A stretch of 64,000 nt of DNA, taken from Pontiella desulfatans. Its GTDB lineage: Bacteria; Verrucomicrobiota; Kiritimatiellia; Kiritimatiellales; Pontiellaceae. Numbering within the stretch: the first letter of the stretch is position 1; each line of letters opens with the position of its first letter. The notes beneath the pieces are model-generated. The model did not search any database, was not told the origin of the DNA, and was given only the letters and a program-made list of their open reading frames with translations. Made by a program: the position numbers and the translations under genes. This document shows, one piece after another, positions 53,001-62,572 of the stretch. The stretch covers positions 868,001 through 932,000 of the forward strand of contig NZ_CAAHFG010000002.1 of NCBI RefSeq assembly GCF_900890425.1, in the 5' to 3' direction.

Positions 53001-54554
53001 ATGATGAAAAAGCTGATCTTCCTATTCCTGATGGTCGGTTGCATGGCCGCATCTGCCAAGGTTCAGTTGGCATCGGTGTTCTCCGACCACATGGTGCTGC
53101 AGCGCGGCAAGCCGGTTCCCGTTTGGGGCACCGCCGAGCCGGGCGAAAAAGTAACGATCGAATTTGCCAGGCAGAAAAAAACGACCGTCGCCGATGCGGC
53201 AGGGCATTGGAAGGCCGTACTCGACCCGATGAAGGTTTCATCCAACCCTCGGAAACTTTTGGTGTCCGGCCTCAAACGGATCGAGCTGAAAGATATTCTG
53301 GTTGGCGACGTTTGGCTCTGCGGCGGTCAGTCGAATATGGCCTTCACCATGAAAGGCCTGATGGAGAAGGAACCGGTCATTGCGGGCGCCAACCATCCGC
53401 AGCTCCGGCTGTTGGAAGTGCCGCAGAAGGTGGCCCTGGAACCGCAGGAAGCATTCAGCTCTGTATGGAAAGCATCGACCCCCGAAACCGTGCCGACCTT
53501 TTCTGCGGTCGGTTTCCTTTTCGGGCAGCGCGTGCATGTTGAGGCGGGTATCCCGATCGGCCTGATTGAATGCGCCGTCGGCAGCACCAGCGTCGAGTGC
53601 TGGGTGTCGGGCGAAACTCTCGAAAACAAGCTGTTTGCCCCTGCCGTGAAAGCCTGGAGTGAAGTGGAAGCCAACTGGGACGATCCGGAAGTCCGCGCAA
53701 AACATATCCACAAGTCGGTCAAGGATCCGGAGGCCATCCAGCCTTCGGAAGCGCGGACGTATCCGGCCGGCTGCTACAACGCCATGCTGCATCCGCTCTT
53801 TCCATTCGCCATCAAAGGCGTCGTCTGGTATCAGGGCGAGGCCAACCGCGACCGTGCGCACCAGTACCGCCAGCTATTCCCGGCCATGATTGACGAGTGG
53901 CGTGGGCATTTTGAACAGGACGACTTTAAATTCTATGTGGTGCAGCTTCCAGACATTGGAAAACCGAAGCCCTCCGGTGGCGACAGTATCTATGCCGAGC
54001 TGCGTGAGGCGCAGTGGTTGACCGTGAAGAATGATCCGCTCATGGAAATGGCCGTCATTATCGATTCAGACCAAAAGGGAAATATCCATCCAAAAAACAA
54101 GCAACTTCCTGGCGATCGGCTCGCCCGGATTGCACTGGCGAAGGATTATGAGAAGGGCATTGAATGCCGTGGCCCGCTCTTCCGTGAAATGAAAATCAAG
54201 GGCAATATAATGCATCTGTTGTTTGACCATGCGGATGGCCTGATGGTCGGGAAGCGCACCGCGCCGGCCAGCATTGAAATTCAGCCGTTGGATGCGCCTC
54301 CCTCCAACTTTTCCGTTGCCGGAGCCGACAAGGTTTTTCATCCGGCCGGGGCGGTCATTGAGGGCGAAAGCGTGGTGCTTATCTGCGAAGCGGTGAAACA
54401 GCCCGTGGCGGTTCGTTATGCCTGGGCGGACAATCCGGCCGGGTGTAATTTGTACAACAGTGCCGGTCTGCCTGCGGCTCCGTTCCGCACCGATGACTGG
54501 CCGTGGGTTACCGAAGGAAAGCTTGTCGGCGATGTCGTGGTCATCCGGCCATAA
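53001..54554 (+). CDS. Sialate O-acetylesterase-like SGNH esterase (SASA family), secreted
   Basis: About 517 residues from ATG 53001 (or 53004), with a signal peptide (KKLIFLFLMVGCMAASA). VQLASVFSDHMVLQRGKPVPVWG is the usual opening of verrucomicrobial/Bacteroides SASA proteins, followed by a beta-sandwich insert. LCGGQSNMAF carries the Ser, GVVWYQGEANR is the block III region, and DSDQKGNIHPKNK the Asp/His. It likely removes O-acetyl groups from sugars. The frame is open upstream to 52845 through a sulfatase remnant, so a chimeric product is possible, but a second signal peptide starting here argues for an independent start. Confidence 0.85.
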   Translation: MMKKLIFLFLMVGCMAASAKVQLASVFSDHMVLQRGKPVPVWGTAEPGEKVTIEFARQKKTTVADAAGHWKAVLDPMKVSSNPRKLLVSGLKRIELKDILVGDVWLCGGQSNMAFTMKGLMEKEPVIAGANHPQLRLLEVPQKVALEPQEAFSSVWKASTPETVPTFSAVGFLFGQRVHVEAGIPIGLIECAVGSTSVECWVSGETLENKLFAPAVKAWSEVEANWDDPEVRAKHIHKSVKDPEAIQPSEARTYPAGCYNAMLHPLFPFAIKGVVWYQGEANRDRAHQYRQLFPAMIDEWRGHFEQDDFKFYVVQLPDIGKPKPSGGDSIYAELREAQWLTVKNDPLMEMAVIIDSDQKGNIHPKNKQLPGDRLARIALAKDYEKGIECRGPLFREMKIKGNIMHLLFDHADGLMVGKRTAPASIEIQPLDAPPSNFSVAGADKVFHPAGAVIEGESVVLICEAVKQPVAVRYAWADNPAGCNLYNSAGLPAAPFRTDDWPWVTEGKLVGDVVVIRP

Positions 54555-54574
54555 GGAATGATGGAGGTATGGGA

Positions 54575-56041
54575 ATGAAGATAAAATGGTTTGCTCTTTT
54601 GATGTTCGTGTCCGGCACTTTTTCGGGGTATGCGAACGAACGCCCGAATATGATGTTTATTCTGGCAGACGACTGCACGTTCCGCGACCTGGAGCTGTAT
54701 GGCGGCCCCGCCAGGACGCCGCATATCAACAAGCTGGCCGCCGAGGGAATGACTTTCAGCCGCTGCTATCAGGCTGCACCGATGTGTTCGCCGACGCGTC
54801 ACAATCTTTATACGGGGATTTATCCGGTGAAGAGCGGGGCCTATCCGAACCACACCTTTGTCTATCCGGAGGTAAAGAGCATTCCGCACTACCTGAAGGA
54901 ACAAGGATACCGCGTGGCCTTGATCGGCAAGACCCACATCGGCCCCAAGGAAAATTTTCCTTTTGAGTACATCGATGATTTCGGGTTTTACGGCAAGGAC
55001 AAGCAGGGGCGGTTGGAGAAACAGCCGTATCCATCGCCGCGCTATCCGGCGCTCGATCGCTTCATTCGGGAGTGCGTGGAGTCCAATACGCCGTTCTGCA
55101 TTTTTGCGGCATCGAACGAACCCCACGGCCCCTACACCAACGGCGATGCGTCGGTCTACAGGAACAAGGATTATGACCTTCCGGGCAATCTGGTCGATAC
55201 ACCGAAAACGCGTGAGGAATATGCGCGCTACCTGGCGGAGATCACCTTTTTCGACGGGCAGGTCGGCGAATGCGTTTCCATGCTCAAGAAGCATGGGGTT
55301 GACGGCAATGCGCTGGTGATGGTCGCAACGGAGCAGGGCAGTTCGTTCCCTTACGGCAAATGGACGACCTATGAAAACGGTGTGGCCAGCGGCCTGGTTG
55401 TCAGCTGGCCGGGTAAGATCGCCGCGGGCGGCAAGAGCGATGCGATGGTGGAATATTGCGATGTGGTGCCGACGCTGCTGGCGGCTGCCGGAGCTCCGGT
55501 TCCGGATGCCGTCGAAGGGCGCTCGTTCCTTCCCGTGCTGACCGGCAAGGCGACGAAGCATAAGGACTATGCCTATTCGATCCACACCAGCGTTGGCGTT
55601 AATGGAAACAAGGCGCCCTACGGCGTGCGTTCCGTTGTGTCGCAACGCTATCGCTATATCCGGAACCTGACGCCGGGAAATGCATTCAGCATCAGTATGA
55701 CCAATCCGCTGATCGAGGGCCGCATGCAGAAAAACTATCTTGGCGAGTGGGTCGGGCGGGCGGAAGCCGGCGACGGAAATGCCCAGGCGCTCGTGGATGG
55801 AATTATCCATCGCCCGGCTGAAGAACTCTACGACATTATTGCCGATCCCTATTGCCGCAACAATCTGTCAGGAAACCCGGAGCATGCCGAAACAAAGAAG
55901 GCGCTTTCCGGGAAGCTGGATGCCTGGATGAAGCAGCAGGGCGACCAAGGCGCGCAGACCGAGCTGGACGCCGCCAAGCGCTGCACCAAATTGCTGAAAG
56001 ATGCAAAGGCGGAAACGAAAAAGAAGAAGCAGGGACAATAA
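54575..56041 (+). CDS. Secreted S1-type sulfatase, SGSH-like subgroup
   Basis: 488 residues with a signal peptide (MKIKWFALLMFVSGTFSGYA). NMMFILADDCTFRDLELYGG replaces the usual DDLGYGD, Cys71 in CSPTR is the formylglycine site, and TGIYPVKSGAYPNHT and GKTHIGP follow. DDCTFRDL and KTHIGP resemble N-sulfoglucosamine sulfohydrolase-like enzymes more than the neighbouring sulfatases, so it probably acts on a different sulfate position. The C-terminus is Lys-rich. ATG 54575 is preferred because GGAGG lies 7 bp upstream, and only 1 bp from ATG 54569. It is 20 bp after the esterase gene. Confidence 0.92.
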   Translation: MKIKWFALLMFVSGTFSGYANERPNMMFILADDCTFRDLELYGGPARTPHINKLAAEGMTFSRCYQAAPMCSPTRHNLYTGIYPVKSGAYPNHTFVYPEVKSIPHYLKEQGYRVALIGKTHIGPKENFPFEYIDDFGFYGKDKQGRLEKQPYPSPRYPALDRFIRECVESNTPFCIFAASNEPHGPYTNGDASVYRNKDYDLPGNLVDTPKTREEYARYLAEITFFDGQVGECVSMLKKHGVDGNALVMVATEQGSSFPYGKWTTYENGVASGLVVSWPGKIAAGGKSDAMVEYCDVVPTLLAAAGAPVPDAVEGRSFLPVLTGKATKHKDYAYSIHTSVGVNGNKAPYGVRSVVSQRYRYIRNLTPGNAFSISMTNPLIEGRMQKNYLGEWVGRAEAGDGNAQALVDGIIHRPAEELYDIIADPYCRNNLSGNPEHAETKKALSGKLDAWMKQQGDQGAQTELDAAKRCTKLLKDAKAETKKKKQGQ

Positions 56042-56045
56042 CGAT

Positions 56046-57515
56046 ATGAGAATAATTCAATCCACTTTGCTGGCGATGCTGTCCGTCGGATTATTGATGC
56101 AGGCCGCCGCCGGCAAGCTGCCGAATATTGTCTACATCATTTGCGACGACCTGGGCTATGGCGAAATCCAGGCACTGAATCCCGATCGCAGCAAGGTGCC
56201 GACGCCGCACGTCGATAAGCTGGCTTCGCAGGGGATGGTCTTCACCGATGCGCATTCCGGTTCGTCGGTCTGCACCCCGACGCGCTACGGCGTGCTCACC
56301 GGCCGCTATGCCTGGCGCACGAGTCTGCAAAACGGGGTTCGTCATCACAACGGGGAGCCGCTGATTGCCTCCGACCGGTTGACCGTTCCCGCGTTGCTCA
56401 AGCGGGCGGGATACGACACCGCCGCCTTGGGGAAATGGCACCTTGTTTTCAGCTTTGTGGATGAAAACGGGGAGAAGGTGAAGGGCCAGGGCAATAAGTG
56501 GAACGGTGGAATTCCCGCCGGCTCACGGGTGCAGGATGGCCCGACCACGCGCGGGTTCGACTCCTACTTTGGCTTCCACCATTCGGCGATCATTGAAACC
56601 ACCATTGAAAACGACCGCGTGGTCGATGACACGCCGATGGATCAGGTGCTTGGCAAGCTGGGCGACCGCGCCGCGAAATATATCGGGGAAAAGGCGAAGT
56701 CGGAAAATCCGTTCTTCCTCTACCTGGCGCTCAATTCGCCGCACACGCCGATTGCCCCTTCCAAAGGTTGGATCGGTAAAAGCGGCATGGGCGACTATTG
56801 CGACTTTCTGATGGAAACCGACCACACCGTCGGGCAGGTGCTCCAGGCCTTGGAAGAGAGCGGCGTAGCCGACAACACCTTGGTTGTCTTCACCTCCGAT
56901 AACGGCTGCTCGGCCAAGCCCGCCAATGCCGCCGACCTGATCGAAAAATACGGGCACTATCCGAGCGCCCACCTGCGCGGTTACAAGTCCGACGGCTGGG
57001 AGGGCGGCCACCGTGTGCCGTTCATTGTCCGCTGGCCGGGCAAGGTGAAGGCCGGTTCCACCAATCCGGAAACGATCTGCCATACCGCGCTGCTCGCCAC
57101 CTGCGCCGAATTGACCGGGCAGACGCTGGCCGACAACGAGGGCGAGGATTCGCTCAGCATTTTGCCGGCACTCCTCGGAACCAACGACCAGCCCGTATAT
57201 GACGCGTTCATTCATCATACAATCCGCGGCATGTTTTCTATCCGGCAGGGCAGGTGGAAACTGTGCGTGCACTCCGGTTCCGGCGGATGGAGCGCCCCGC
57301 AGGATCGGGATGCCCGCAAGCAGGAACTGCCCGAATACCAGCTCTACGACATGGAACAGGATTTGGGCGAAACCAGTAACCTGGCCGACCAGTATCCCGA
57401 AAAGGTTGAGCAACTGCTCGCCCTGCTCAAGAAGCAGGTGGCCGATGGCCGCAGCACCCCCGGTGCTCCGCAAAAGAACGATGCGGAAATCGACCTGTTC
57501 AAGAAGGGGCAATGA
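56046..57515 (+). CDS. Secreted S1-type sulfatase
   Basis: 489 residues with a signal peptide (STLLAMLSVGLLMQAAAG). IVYIICDDLGYGEIQALNPDR holds the metal aspartates, Cys76 in CTPTR is the formylglycine site, and GKWHLVFSF, SPHTPIAPSKGW and TSDNGCSAKP complete the core. It is a paralogue of the sulfatase at 51331. It begins 4 bp after the previous sulfatase and its stop overlaps the GH95-like start, so esterase, two sulfatases and GH95-like enzyme form one tightly packed unit. Confidence 0.93.
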   Translation: MRIIQSTLLAMLSVGLLMQAAAGKLPNIVYIICDDLGYGEIQALNPDRSKVPTPHVDKLASQGMVFTDAHSGSSVCTPTRYGVLTGRYAWRTSLQNGVRHHNGEPLIASDRLTVPALLKRAGYDTAALGKWHLVFSFVDENGEKVKGQGNKWNGGIPAGSRVQDGPTTRGFDSYFGFHHSAIIETTIENDRVVDDTPMDQVLGKLGDRAAKYIGEKAKSENPFFLYLALNSPHTPIAPSKGWIGKSGMGDYCDFLMETDHTVGQVLQALEESGVADNTLVVFTSDNGCSAKPANAADLIEKYGHYPSAHLRGYKSDGWEGGHRVPFIVRWPGKVKAGSTNPETICHTALLATCAELTGQTLADNEGEDSLSILPALLGTNDQPVYDAFIHHTIRGMFSIRQGRWKLCVHSGSGGWSAPQDRDARKQELPEYQLYDMEQDLGETSNLADQYPEKVEQLLALLKKQVADGRSTPGAPQKNDAEIDLFKKGQ

Positions 57516-59734
57516 TGAAGATGTTTCAGAAGACCGTGATCGTCGCCGTTGCGCTGGGTGTGTTGCCGTCCGTGGCGCAGGTTGAGTACGAAGCAACACT
57601 CGCGCCGCGTAATCTGCTATGGGAAAATAACGATTTTTCGGCCGACTGGCAGAATGTCGGTTTTATCGGCGACGGGCAGCAGGGCGCGAGTGTGCTGGTC
57701 GATAATGTTAACTCGAACGACCTGCGATTCCTACTGAGCCGCTACGACATTGTGGAGTATCCCGAGACGGGCTACTGGCCGCGCGTCTTTGCCGGCAACG
57801 TGGTTATCAGCCCGAAAGGGAAGGTGGCCGACCGTACGATGGAGCAGGATCTCTACACCGGCGTTCTTTCCGGCACCATCACGACAGACGAAGGTTCCAT
57901 GGAGTGGAAGGCGTTTGCGGAGCGCGAACACGGCGTGCTCGTTGTGGGAGTGCGCGGACAGGGTGGCGAGGTCGGTGCCAAACCGAACTATCGTGTGGAG
58001 CGGCCGGTGGATACGCGCCATTATTTCAAGCAGCACAGGCATTATGAGAGCAAGGGCTGGAATCAAATCCCATTTGCGCCGGAGGCCAAGCCGATGCGCG
58101 AGGTCGGCGGCGTGCAGGTGCTGGAACAGCCGATGAATAACCGGGGAGGTTTCGGCGTCGCTTTCCAATCATTGGAAAGTTCCAGGGGTTGGAACTGGAT
58201 GCTCGTTGCGCTTTCCGCCGATCCGGGCGAAGACCAGGCTGCGGCCATCCGCCGTGCGGCGGAGGCATCGTTGGCGCGGGTTCAGGTGGCGGCGTCCGAC
58301 GGCGTGGACAAGCTGGCGGCTTCGACGGATGAATGGTGGAAGGACTACAGCGAAAAATCGTTTCTGAAAATCGACGAGGATCCGCGCTGGGAAAAGATCT
58401 ACCAGATCCAGCTCTACAAATTCGGCAGCGCCAGCTCGGAGCATTCACCGTATCTGATCGACAACCAGGGGCTGTGGCCGTGGTATTGCGGCTGGGCGGG
58501 CACCTGGTGGAACCTCAATGTGCAGCTCTCCTATTTCCCGATGTGCTCAGCCAACCGCCTCGATGCGGGGCGGTCGATGATCAATGGCATCAACCGCATG
58601 TACAAAGCGGGCACGCTGCATGCCAACGCCGCCCACAACGAATGGCCGGGCATCACCGTCGGGCGCAGCTCCGACTACCGCGGCCTCAAGGATCAGGGCT
58701 GGAGCCGCGAGTTCGGCAACCTGACCTGGGTGCTGAACAACTATTGGAAATACTGGAAGTATAGCGGCGAGGAGCAGATCGGCCGCGACCTCTTTCCGAT
58801 GCTCAAGGACAACCTTGTTTTCCTGACGCATTTTCTGGAGAAAAAGGAGGATGGAAAACTGCACATGGCGAAGTCGCGCTCGCCGGAATATGAGGATGTG
58901 ACCGGTAAAGGTGAGCCTCTGCGTGAGGATACCAATTATGCGCTGATGTCGCTCGACTGGGCGCTGCGCACCGCCATCGAAATGAACGAAGAGCTGGGCA
59001 TGGACGACCCGGATTCCAAGGGTTGGAAACAGACGTTGGCTGATTTGACGCCGTTGCCGGTGGACGAAAAAACCGGATTCATGGTCAGCGCCAACACCGC
59101 TTTTGAGCACGGGCACCGGCACTATTCGCATCTGCTGTCCATCTATCCCTACCACACCGTCAACGTCGATCAAGGCCCCGAGGCGCGGGCGCTGATCCAG
59201 AAGAGCGTCGACAACTGGCATAGCTTCGGCGGCCGGGGGGCGGCCGGCTATACCTTCACCGGCGGATGCGCGATGTACGCGTTGCTCGGCGACGGTGACC
59301 GCGCGCTGGAGCTGCTCGACCAGCTGCCCGGCCGGCTGAAGCCGAACACGATGTACCGCGAGGGCGGCGGGCCGGTGATCGAGACGCCGCTTTCCGTGGT
59401 GGAGTCGGTCAACTATCTGTTGCTGCAGTCGTGGGGCGGGGTGGTGCGCGTCTTCCCCGCCGTGCCGTCGAAGTGGAAGAATATCGAGTTTCGCGATCTA
59501 CGCTGCGAGGGCGCTCATCTGGTTTCGGCCAAGCGCGTGGATGGAAAAACGCAGTGGATCCGTATCCAGAGCCTCGCCGGCGAACCACTCGTTGTGCAAA
59601 CCGATATCGGCCAGCTTGCGGCGGATCGGGATATTGCCATCCAGTCCATCAAGGGGCCGCGCGGACAGCAACGCTGGACGATTGATTTGAAGAAAGGCGA
59701 AACGGTTCTTTTGACAAGCAAGCAGGAGCAGTGA
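57512..59734 (+). CDS. GH95-like glycoside hydrolase, secreted
   Basis: 740 residues with a signal peptide (MFQKTVIVAVALGVLPSVAQ). GFIGDGQQGASVLVD is the N-terminal sandwich motif. The helical barrel has GTWWNLNVQLSYFPM (N-x-N pair), EFGNLTWVLNNYWKYWKYSG, SRSPEYEDV (candidate catalytic Glu) and GHRHYSHLLSIYP. A beta domain closes the protein. It is closer to the protein at 60102 than to that at 8280. Fucosidase or galactosidase activity is likely but untested. The start overlaps the sulfatase stop (ATGATG), so there is a second in-frame ATG at 57515. Confidence 0.77.
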   Translation: MMKMFQKTVIVAVALGVLPSVAQVEYEATLAPRNLLWENNDFSADWQNVGFIGDGQQGASVLVDNVNSNDLRFLLSRYDIVEYPETGYWPRVFAGNVVISPKGKVADRTMEQDLYTGVLSGTITTDEGSMEWKAFAEREHGVLVVGVRGQGGEVGAKPNYRVERPVDTRHYFKQHRHYESKGWNQIPFAPEAKPMREVGGVQVLEQPMNNRGGFGVAFQSLESSRGWNWMLVALSADPGEDQAAAIRRAAEASLARVQVAASDGVDKLAASTDEWWKDYSEKSFLKIDEDPRWEKIYQIQLYKFGSASSEHSPYLIDNQGLWPWYCGWAGTWWNLNVQLSYFPMCSANRLDAGRSMINGINRMYKAGTLHANAAHNEWPGITVGRSSDYRGLKDQGWSREFGNLTWVLNNYWKYWKYSGEEQIGRDLFPMLKDNLVFLTHFLEKKEDGKLHMAKSRSPEYEDVTGKGEPLREDTNYALMSLDWALRTAIEMNEELGMDDPDSKGWKQTLADLTPLPVDEKTGFMVSANTAFEHGHRHYSHLLSIYPYHTVNVDQGPEARALIQKSVDNWHSFGGRGAAGYTFTGGCAMYALLGDGDRALELLDQLPGRLKPNTMYREGGGPVIETPLSVVESVNYLLLQSWGGVVRVFPAVPSKWKNIEFRDLRCEGAHLVSAKRVDGKTQWIRIQSLAGEPLVVQTDIGQLAADRDIAIQSIKGPRGQQRWTIDLKKGETVLLTSKQEQ

Positions 59735-59915
59735 TCAAGCTTCCTGTCCAGGTATCGGCAGCCGAAGCCTCCTCGGCTTCGCGGGACTTGATTGCCTCCT
59801 GACTGCAAGCGGTGCTGATGAGTTTCAAAGCAATCGATTTGCTTTGGTAAAAATTTTGGTCAGCCGCGTTTCTTGTTCAGGAAAGACGGCTTGACTGGCC
59901 GGAGGACGTTGGAAA

Positions 59916-60101
59916 ATGGAGCATATCCAGGACTATTTTGGGGCGTTGCTGCCCATCTGTTCCCGCGGTACCATCCCGCTTGGCATCGGGTTGGTGCGCA
60001 GCGGCGCGGCGAAGGGAACCACGCTTTCGTTCATGACCAGCTCACCCGCCATTTCGGTGGTGCCGATCCTGTTGGGCTTGAAGTTCCTCGGTGGCCCGTT
60101 G
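59916..60101 (+). pseudogene. Fragment of a UPF0718/YraQ-type permease, in frame with the next gene
   Basis: About 62 codons read LLPICSRGTIPLGIGLVRSG, then AAKGTTLSFMTSSPAISVVP and ILLGLKFLGGPLMG. This matches the core of UPF0718 permeases, where C-S-C-G precedes a proline and GAxxGxxxSFxxSxP follows; here the second Cys is Arg. The 5' and 3' parts of the permease are missing. The fragment runs without a stop straight into the GH95-like signal peptide. An in-frame TGA at 59892 bounds it upstream. Confidence 0.7.
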
Positions 60102-62426
60102 ATGGGAATCAAGTTGAGATCATTGGTTTGCGGTGCCGCGGTGGCGGTGCTCGGGGGGCAGGCGCTGGCCTGTGGTATTTTCGATCCGGTGATGTTGGCG
60201 GACTTCAAGGATCCGCGCAGCCCCGACATCAAGTGGCCGCTGTTCATGGCCGAGCAGGATTTGGTTTGGGAGGACGGCGTTGGCGACACGTGGGGCGATT
60301 CCGCCTTTATCGCCAACGGCCTGACCGGGGCGTCGATCTACCGCAAGCCCGGCGACGACTGGGTGCTGCAATGGGAGCTGGGACGCACCGACGTGGCGGC
60401 GGAGTTCCATATTCCGAACATCGATTGGTCGATCCCGCGCGTGCCGATCGGCAGTATCCTGCTCGATCCTATTGGCACCGTGAAAAAGGCATCCATGCGG
60501 CTGGACATCTGGAACGCGGAGGCGCGCGGCCGCATCGATTCGGACGAAGGCCGCATTTATTGGCGCTCGTTCATCGAGCGCGAGTCCAACGTGGTGGTGG
60601 TGGAAATGCGCGGCACCGGCGGCGAAAAGGGGTTGCCGCTGGGCTTGGCCGAAAAGTGGTCGATCAGCCCGCGTATCATGACGACCGGCACCGATCCTGC
60701 GACCCTGCCGCTGGAACAGCTCCCGCCAAGGCCATACCGCGAGCAGCGCGGCGACCTGACGGTTGTCGTCCAGTCGCTGACGGAACACGGCGCGCATGCG
60801 ACCGCGTTTGTGAACATCCCCGGAAAGAAGGGACGCAACACCTTCCTGCTGTCCGTCGGCAAGGCCTACGCGCCCGAAAAGCCGCAAGCGGACAATATTG
60901 AAATGGCGGTGGCCGAGGCGGTCTCTGCGATTCAGGGCGCCCGTGCCGATGGGGTGGAGGCGCTTTCCAAACGCCACCGCGAATGGTGGCACCGCTATAT
61001 GCAACAGGCCTTCGTGGAAGTCGATGGCGACGATTTTTGGGAGCAGTTCTATTGGCTCCAGATCTACAAGTTCGGCGGCGCATCGCGCGCCGACCTGCCG
61101 ATCCTGACCGACAACATGGGGCCGTGGTTCACGCAATGCGGCTGGCCGGGCACCTGGTGGAACCTCAACATCCAGCTCTCCTATTTCCCGGCCTTCAGCG
61201 GCAACCGCCTCGATGTGGGGCGCTCGATGATCACCGCCATCGACCATTTCGACCAACTCGGCCGCTTCAACAGCGCGGTCAACCCGGACGCGATCACCTG
61301 GACGCGCACCTCGACCTACAACCTCATCCGGCGCGAGGGGGGCGATACCTACGAGCTGGGCAACCTGACCTGGGCGTTGCACAACTATTGGCGCTACTGG
61401 AAGTATTCGATGGACGAAACCGTTGGCCGCAACCTCTTCGCGCTGCTCAGGAAAAACATCAATTACTATTTCGACGTGATGAGCGAGGATACCGACGGAA
61501 CCATCCACCTGCCGCCGATGGTGTCGCCGGAATACAACTTCAAGGACGAGCCGGAGGAGCGGGGCTGGGCCATGGAACGTCCCGGCCTGCTGGCCGACAC
61601 CAACTATTCACTCCAGCTTTTCGACTGGGGGCTTGGAACGCTGTTCGAACTCAACGAGCGCTTTGGGATGAACGATCCAATGGTTGGAACATGGGCGGAT
61701 GCCAAAAAGCGGTTGCGCCCGTTCCCGGTCAACGAACACGGCCTGATGGTCGGCGCAGGGCAGGGGTTCGATGTTTCCCACCGCCACTACTCGCACCTGA
61801 TGGCGCTCTATCCGCTGCACACGGTCAACCCGGAGCAGGGGGCGGAGGCCGAGGCGCTGATGCGAATATCGATCGAGCGCTGGCTGAGCCTGCCTAGTCA
61901 ACTCGCGGCCTATTCGTTCACCGGGTCGGCCGCCATGTTCGCCACGCTCGGCGACGGCGAGCGCGCACTCGAGCAACTCGACGGAATGATTTCCTCCAGG
62001 AAGCTGGGTACGGCGTCCGATGTGCGCGCGGTGAAGCCCAACACCATGTATGCCGAGGACGGCGGGCCGGTGATCGAAACACCGCTCTCCGTGGTCGAGA
62101 GCATGGGCTATATGATGCTCCAGAGCTGGGGCGGCGCCATCCGCGTTTTTCCCGCCATGCCCGCCCGCTGGGAGCAGGAAACCATCTTCCACCAGCTGCG
62201 CACCGAGGGGGGCTTCCTCGTCTCCGCCGAATGGAGCGAAGGCAAAACCCAATGGATCCTCATCGAAAGCCTGGCAGGGGAGCCGTGCGTGCTTCAGACC
62301 GACATTCAAACGTTCAAGGCCGACCGCGATGTCGCCATCGAACCCGAAGAAGGCCCGCGGGGTATAAAGCGCTGGAGGATCGGCCTCGAAAAAGGCGGCC
62401 GGGTGCTCCTCCGGTTGAAAAAATGA
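60102..62426 (+). CDS. GH95-like glycoside hydrolase, secreted
   Basis: About 774 residues from ATG 60102, with a signal peptide (IKLRSLVCGAAVAVLGGQALA). IANGLTGASIYRKPGDD is the N-terminal sandwich, and the barrel has PGTWWNLNIQLSYFPAF, ELGNLTWALHNYWRYWKYS, MVSPEYNF and SHRHYSHLMALYP. It is a close paralogue of the enzyme at 57512, sharing NRLDxGRSMI and GPVIETPLSVVES. Different insertions (RPYREQRGDLTVV; SRKLGTASDVRAVKP) suggest different specificity. I start here because the upstream in-frame codons belong to a permease fragment; initiation at 59916 would place that fragment ahead of the signal peptide. Confidence 0.77.
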   Translation: MGIKLRSLVCGAAVAVLGGQALACGIFDPVMLADFKDPRSPDIKWPLFMAEQDLVWEDGVGDTWGDSAFIANGLTGASIYRKPGDDWVLQWELGRTDVAAEFHIPNIDWSIPRVPIGSILLDPIGTVKKASMRLDIWNAEARGRIDSDEGRIYWRSFIERESNVVVVEMRGTGGEKGLPLGLAEKWSISPRIMTTGTDPATLPLEQLPPRPYREQRGDLTVVVQSLTEHGAHATAFVNIPGKKGRNTFLLSVGKAYAPEKPQADNIEMAVAEAVSAIQGARADGVEALSKRHREWWHRYMQQAFVEVDGDDFWEQFYWLQIYKFGGASRADLPILTDNMGPWFTQCGWPGTWWNLNIQLSYFPAFSGNRLDVGRSMITAIDHFDQLGRFNSAVNPDAITWTRTSTYNLIRREGGDTYELGNLTWALHNYWRYWKYSMDETVGRNLFALLRKNINYYFDVMSEDTDGTIHLPPMVSPEYNFKDEPEERGWAMERPGLLADTNYSLQLFDWGLGTLFELNERFGMNDPMVGTWADAKKRLRPFPVNEHGLMVGAGQGFDVSHRHYSHLMALYPLHTVNPEQGAEAEALMRISIERWLSLPSQLAAYSFTGSAAMFATLGDGERALEQLDGMISSRKLGTASDVRAVKPNTMYAEDGGPVIETPLSVVESMGYMMLQSWGGAIRVFPAMPARWEQETIFHQLRTEGGFLVSAEWSEGKTQWILIESLAGEPCVLQTDIQTFKADRDVAIEPEEGPRGIKRWRIGLEKGGRVLLRLKK

Positions 62427-62506
62427 TTCCGCCGCGGTAATTCGTCCATGGAGATAAAATATTTCATTAAAAAGTGAGTTAGGTTGGTATTTTATAAATG
62501 ATATTG

Positions 62507-62535
62507 TTGACATGCAGGGGTATTGGGCATAAAAA
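62507..62535 (+). promoter_or_regulatory. Sigma70-like promoter of the PEP-CTERM gene
   Basis: TTGACA (62507-62512), a 17-bp spacer and TAAAAA (62530-62535). The -35 is the perfect consensus. The predicted start is about 30 bp upstream of ATG 62573. The preceding 80 bp are AT-rich and show no gene. Confidence 0.65.
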
Positions 62536-62572
62536 CGGCGAATAAATCGAAATATTAATAAGGATAAACCCA

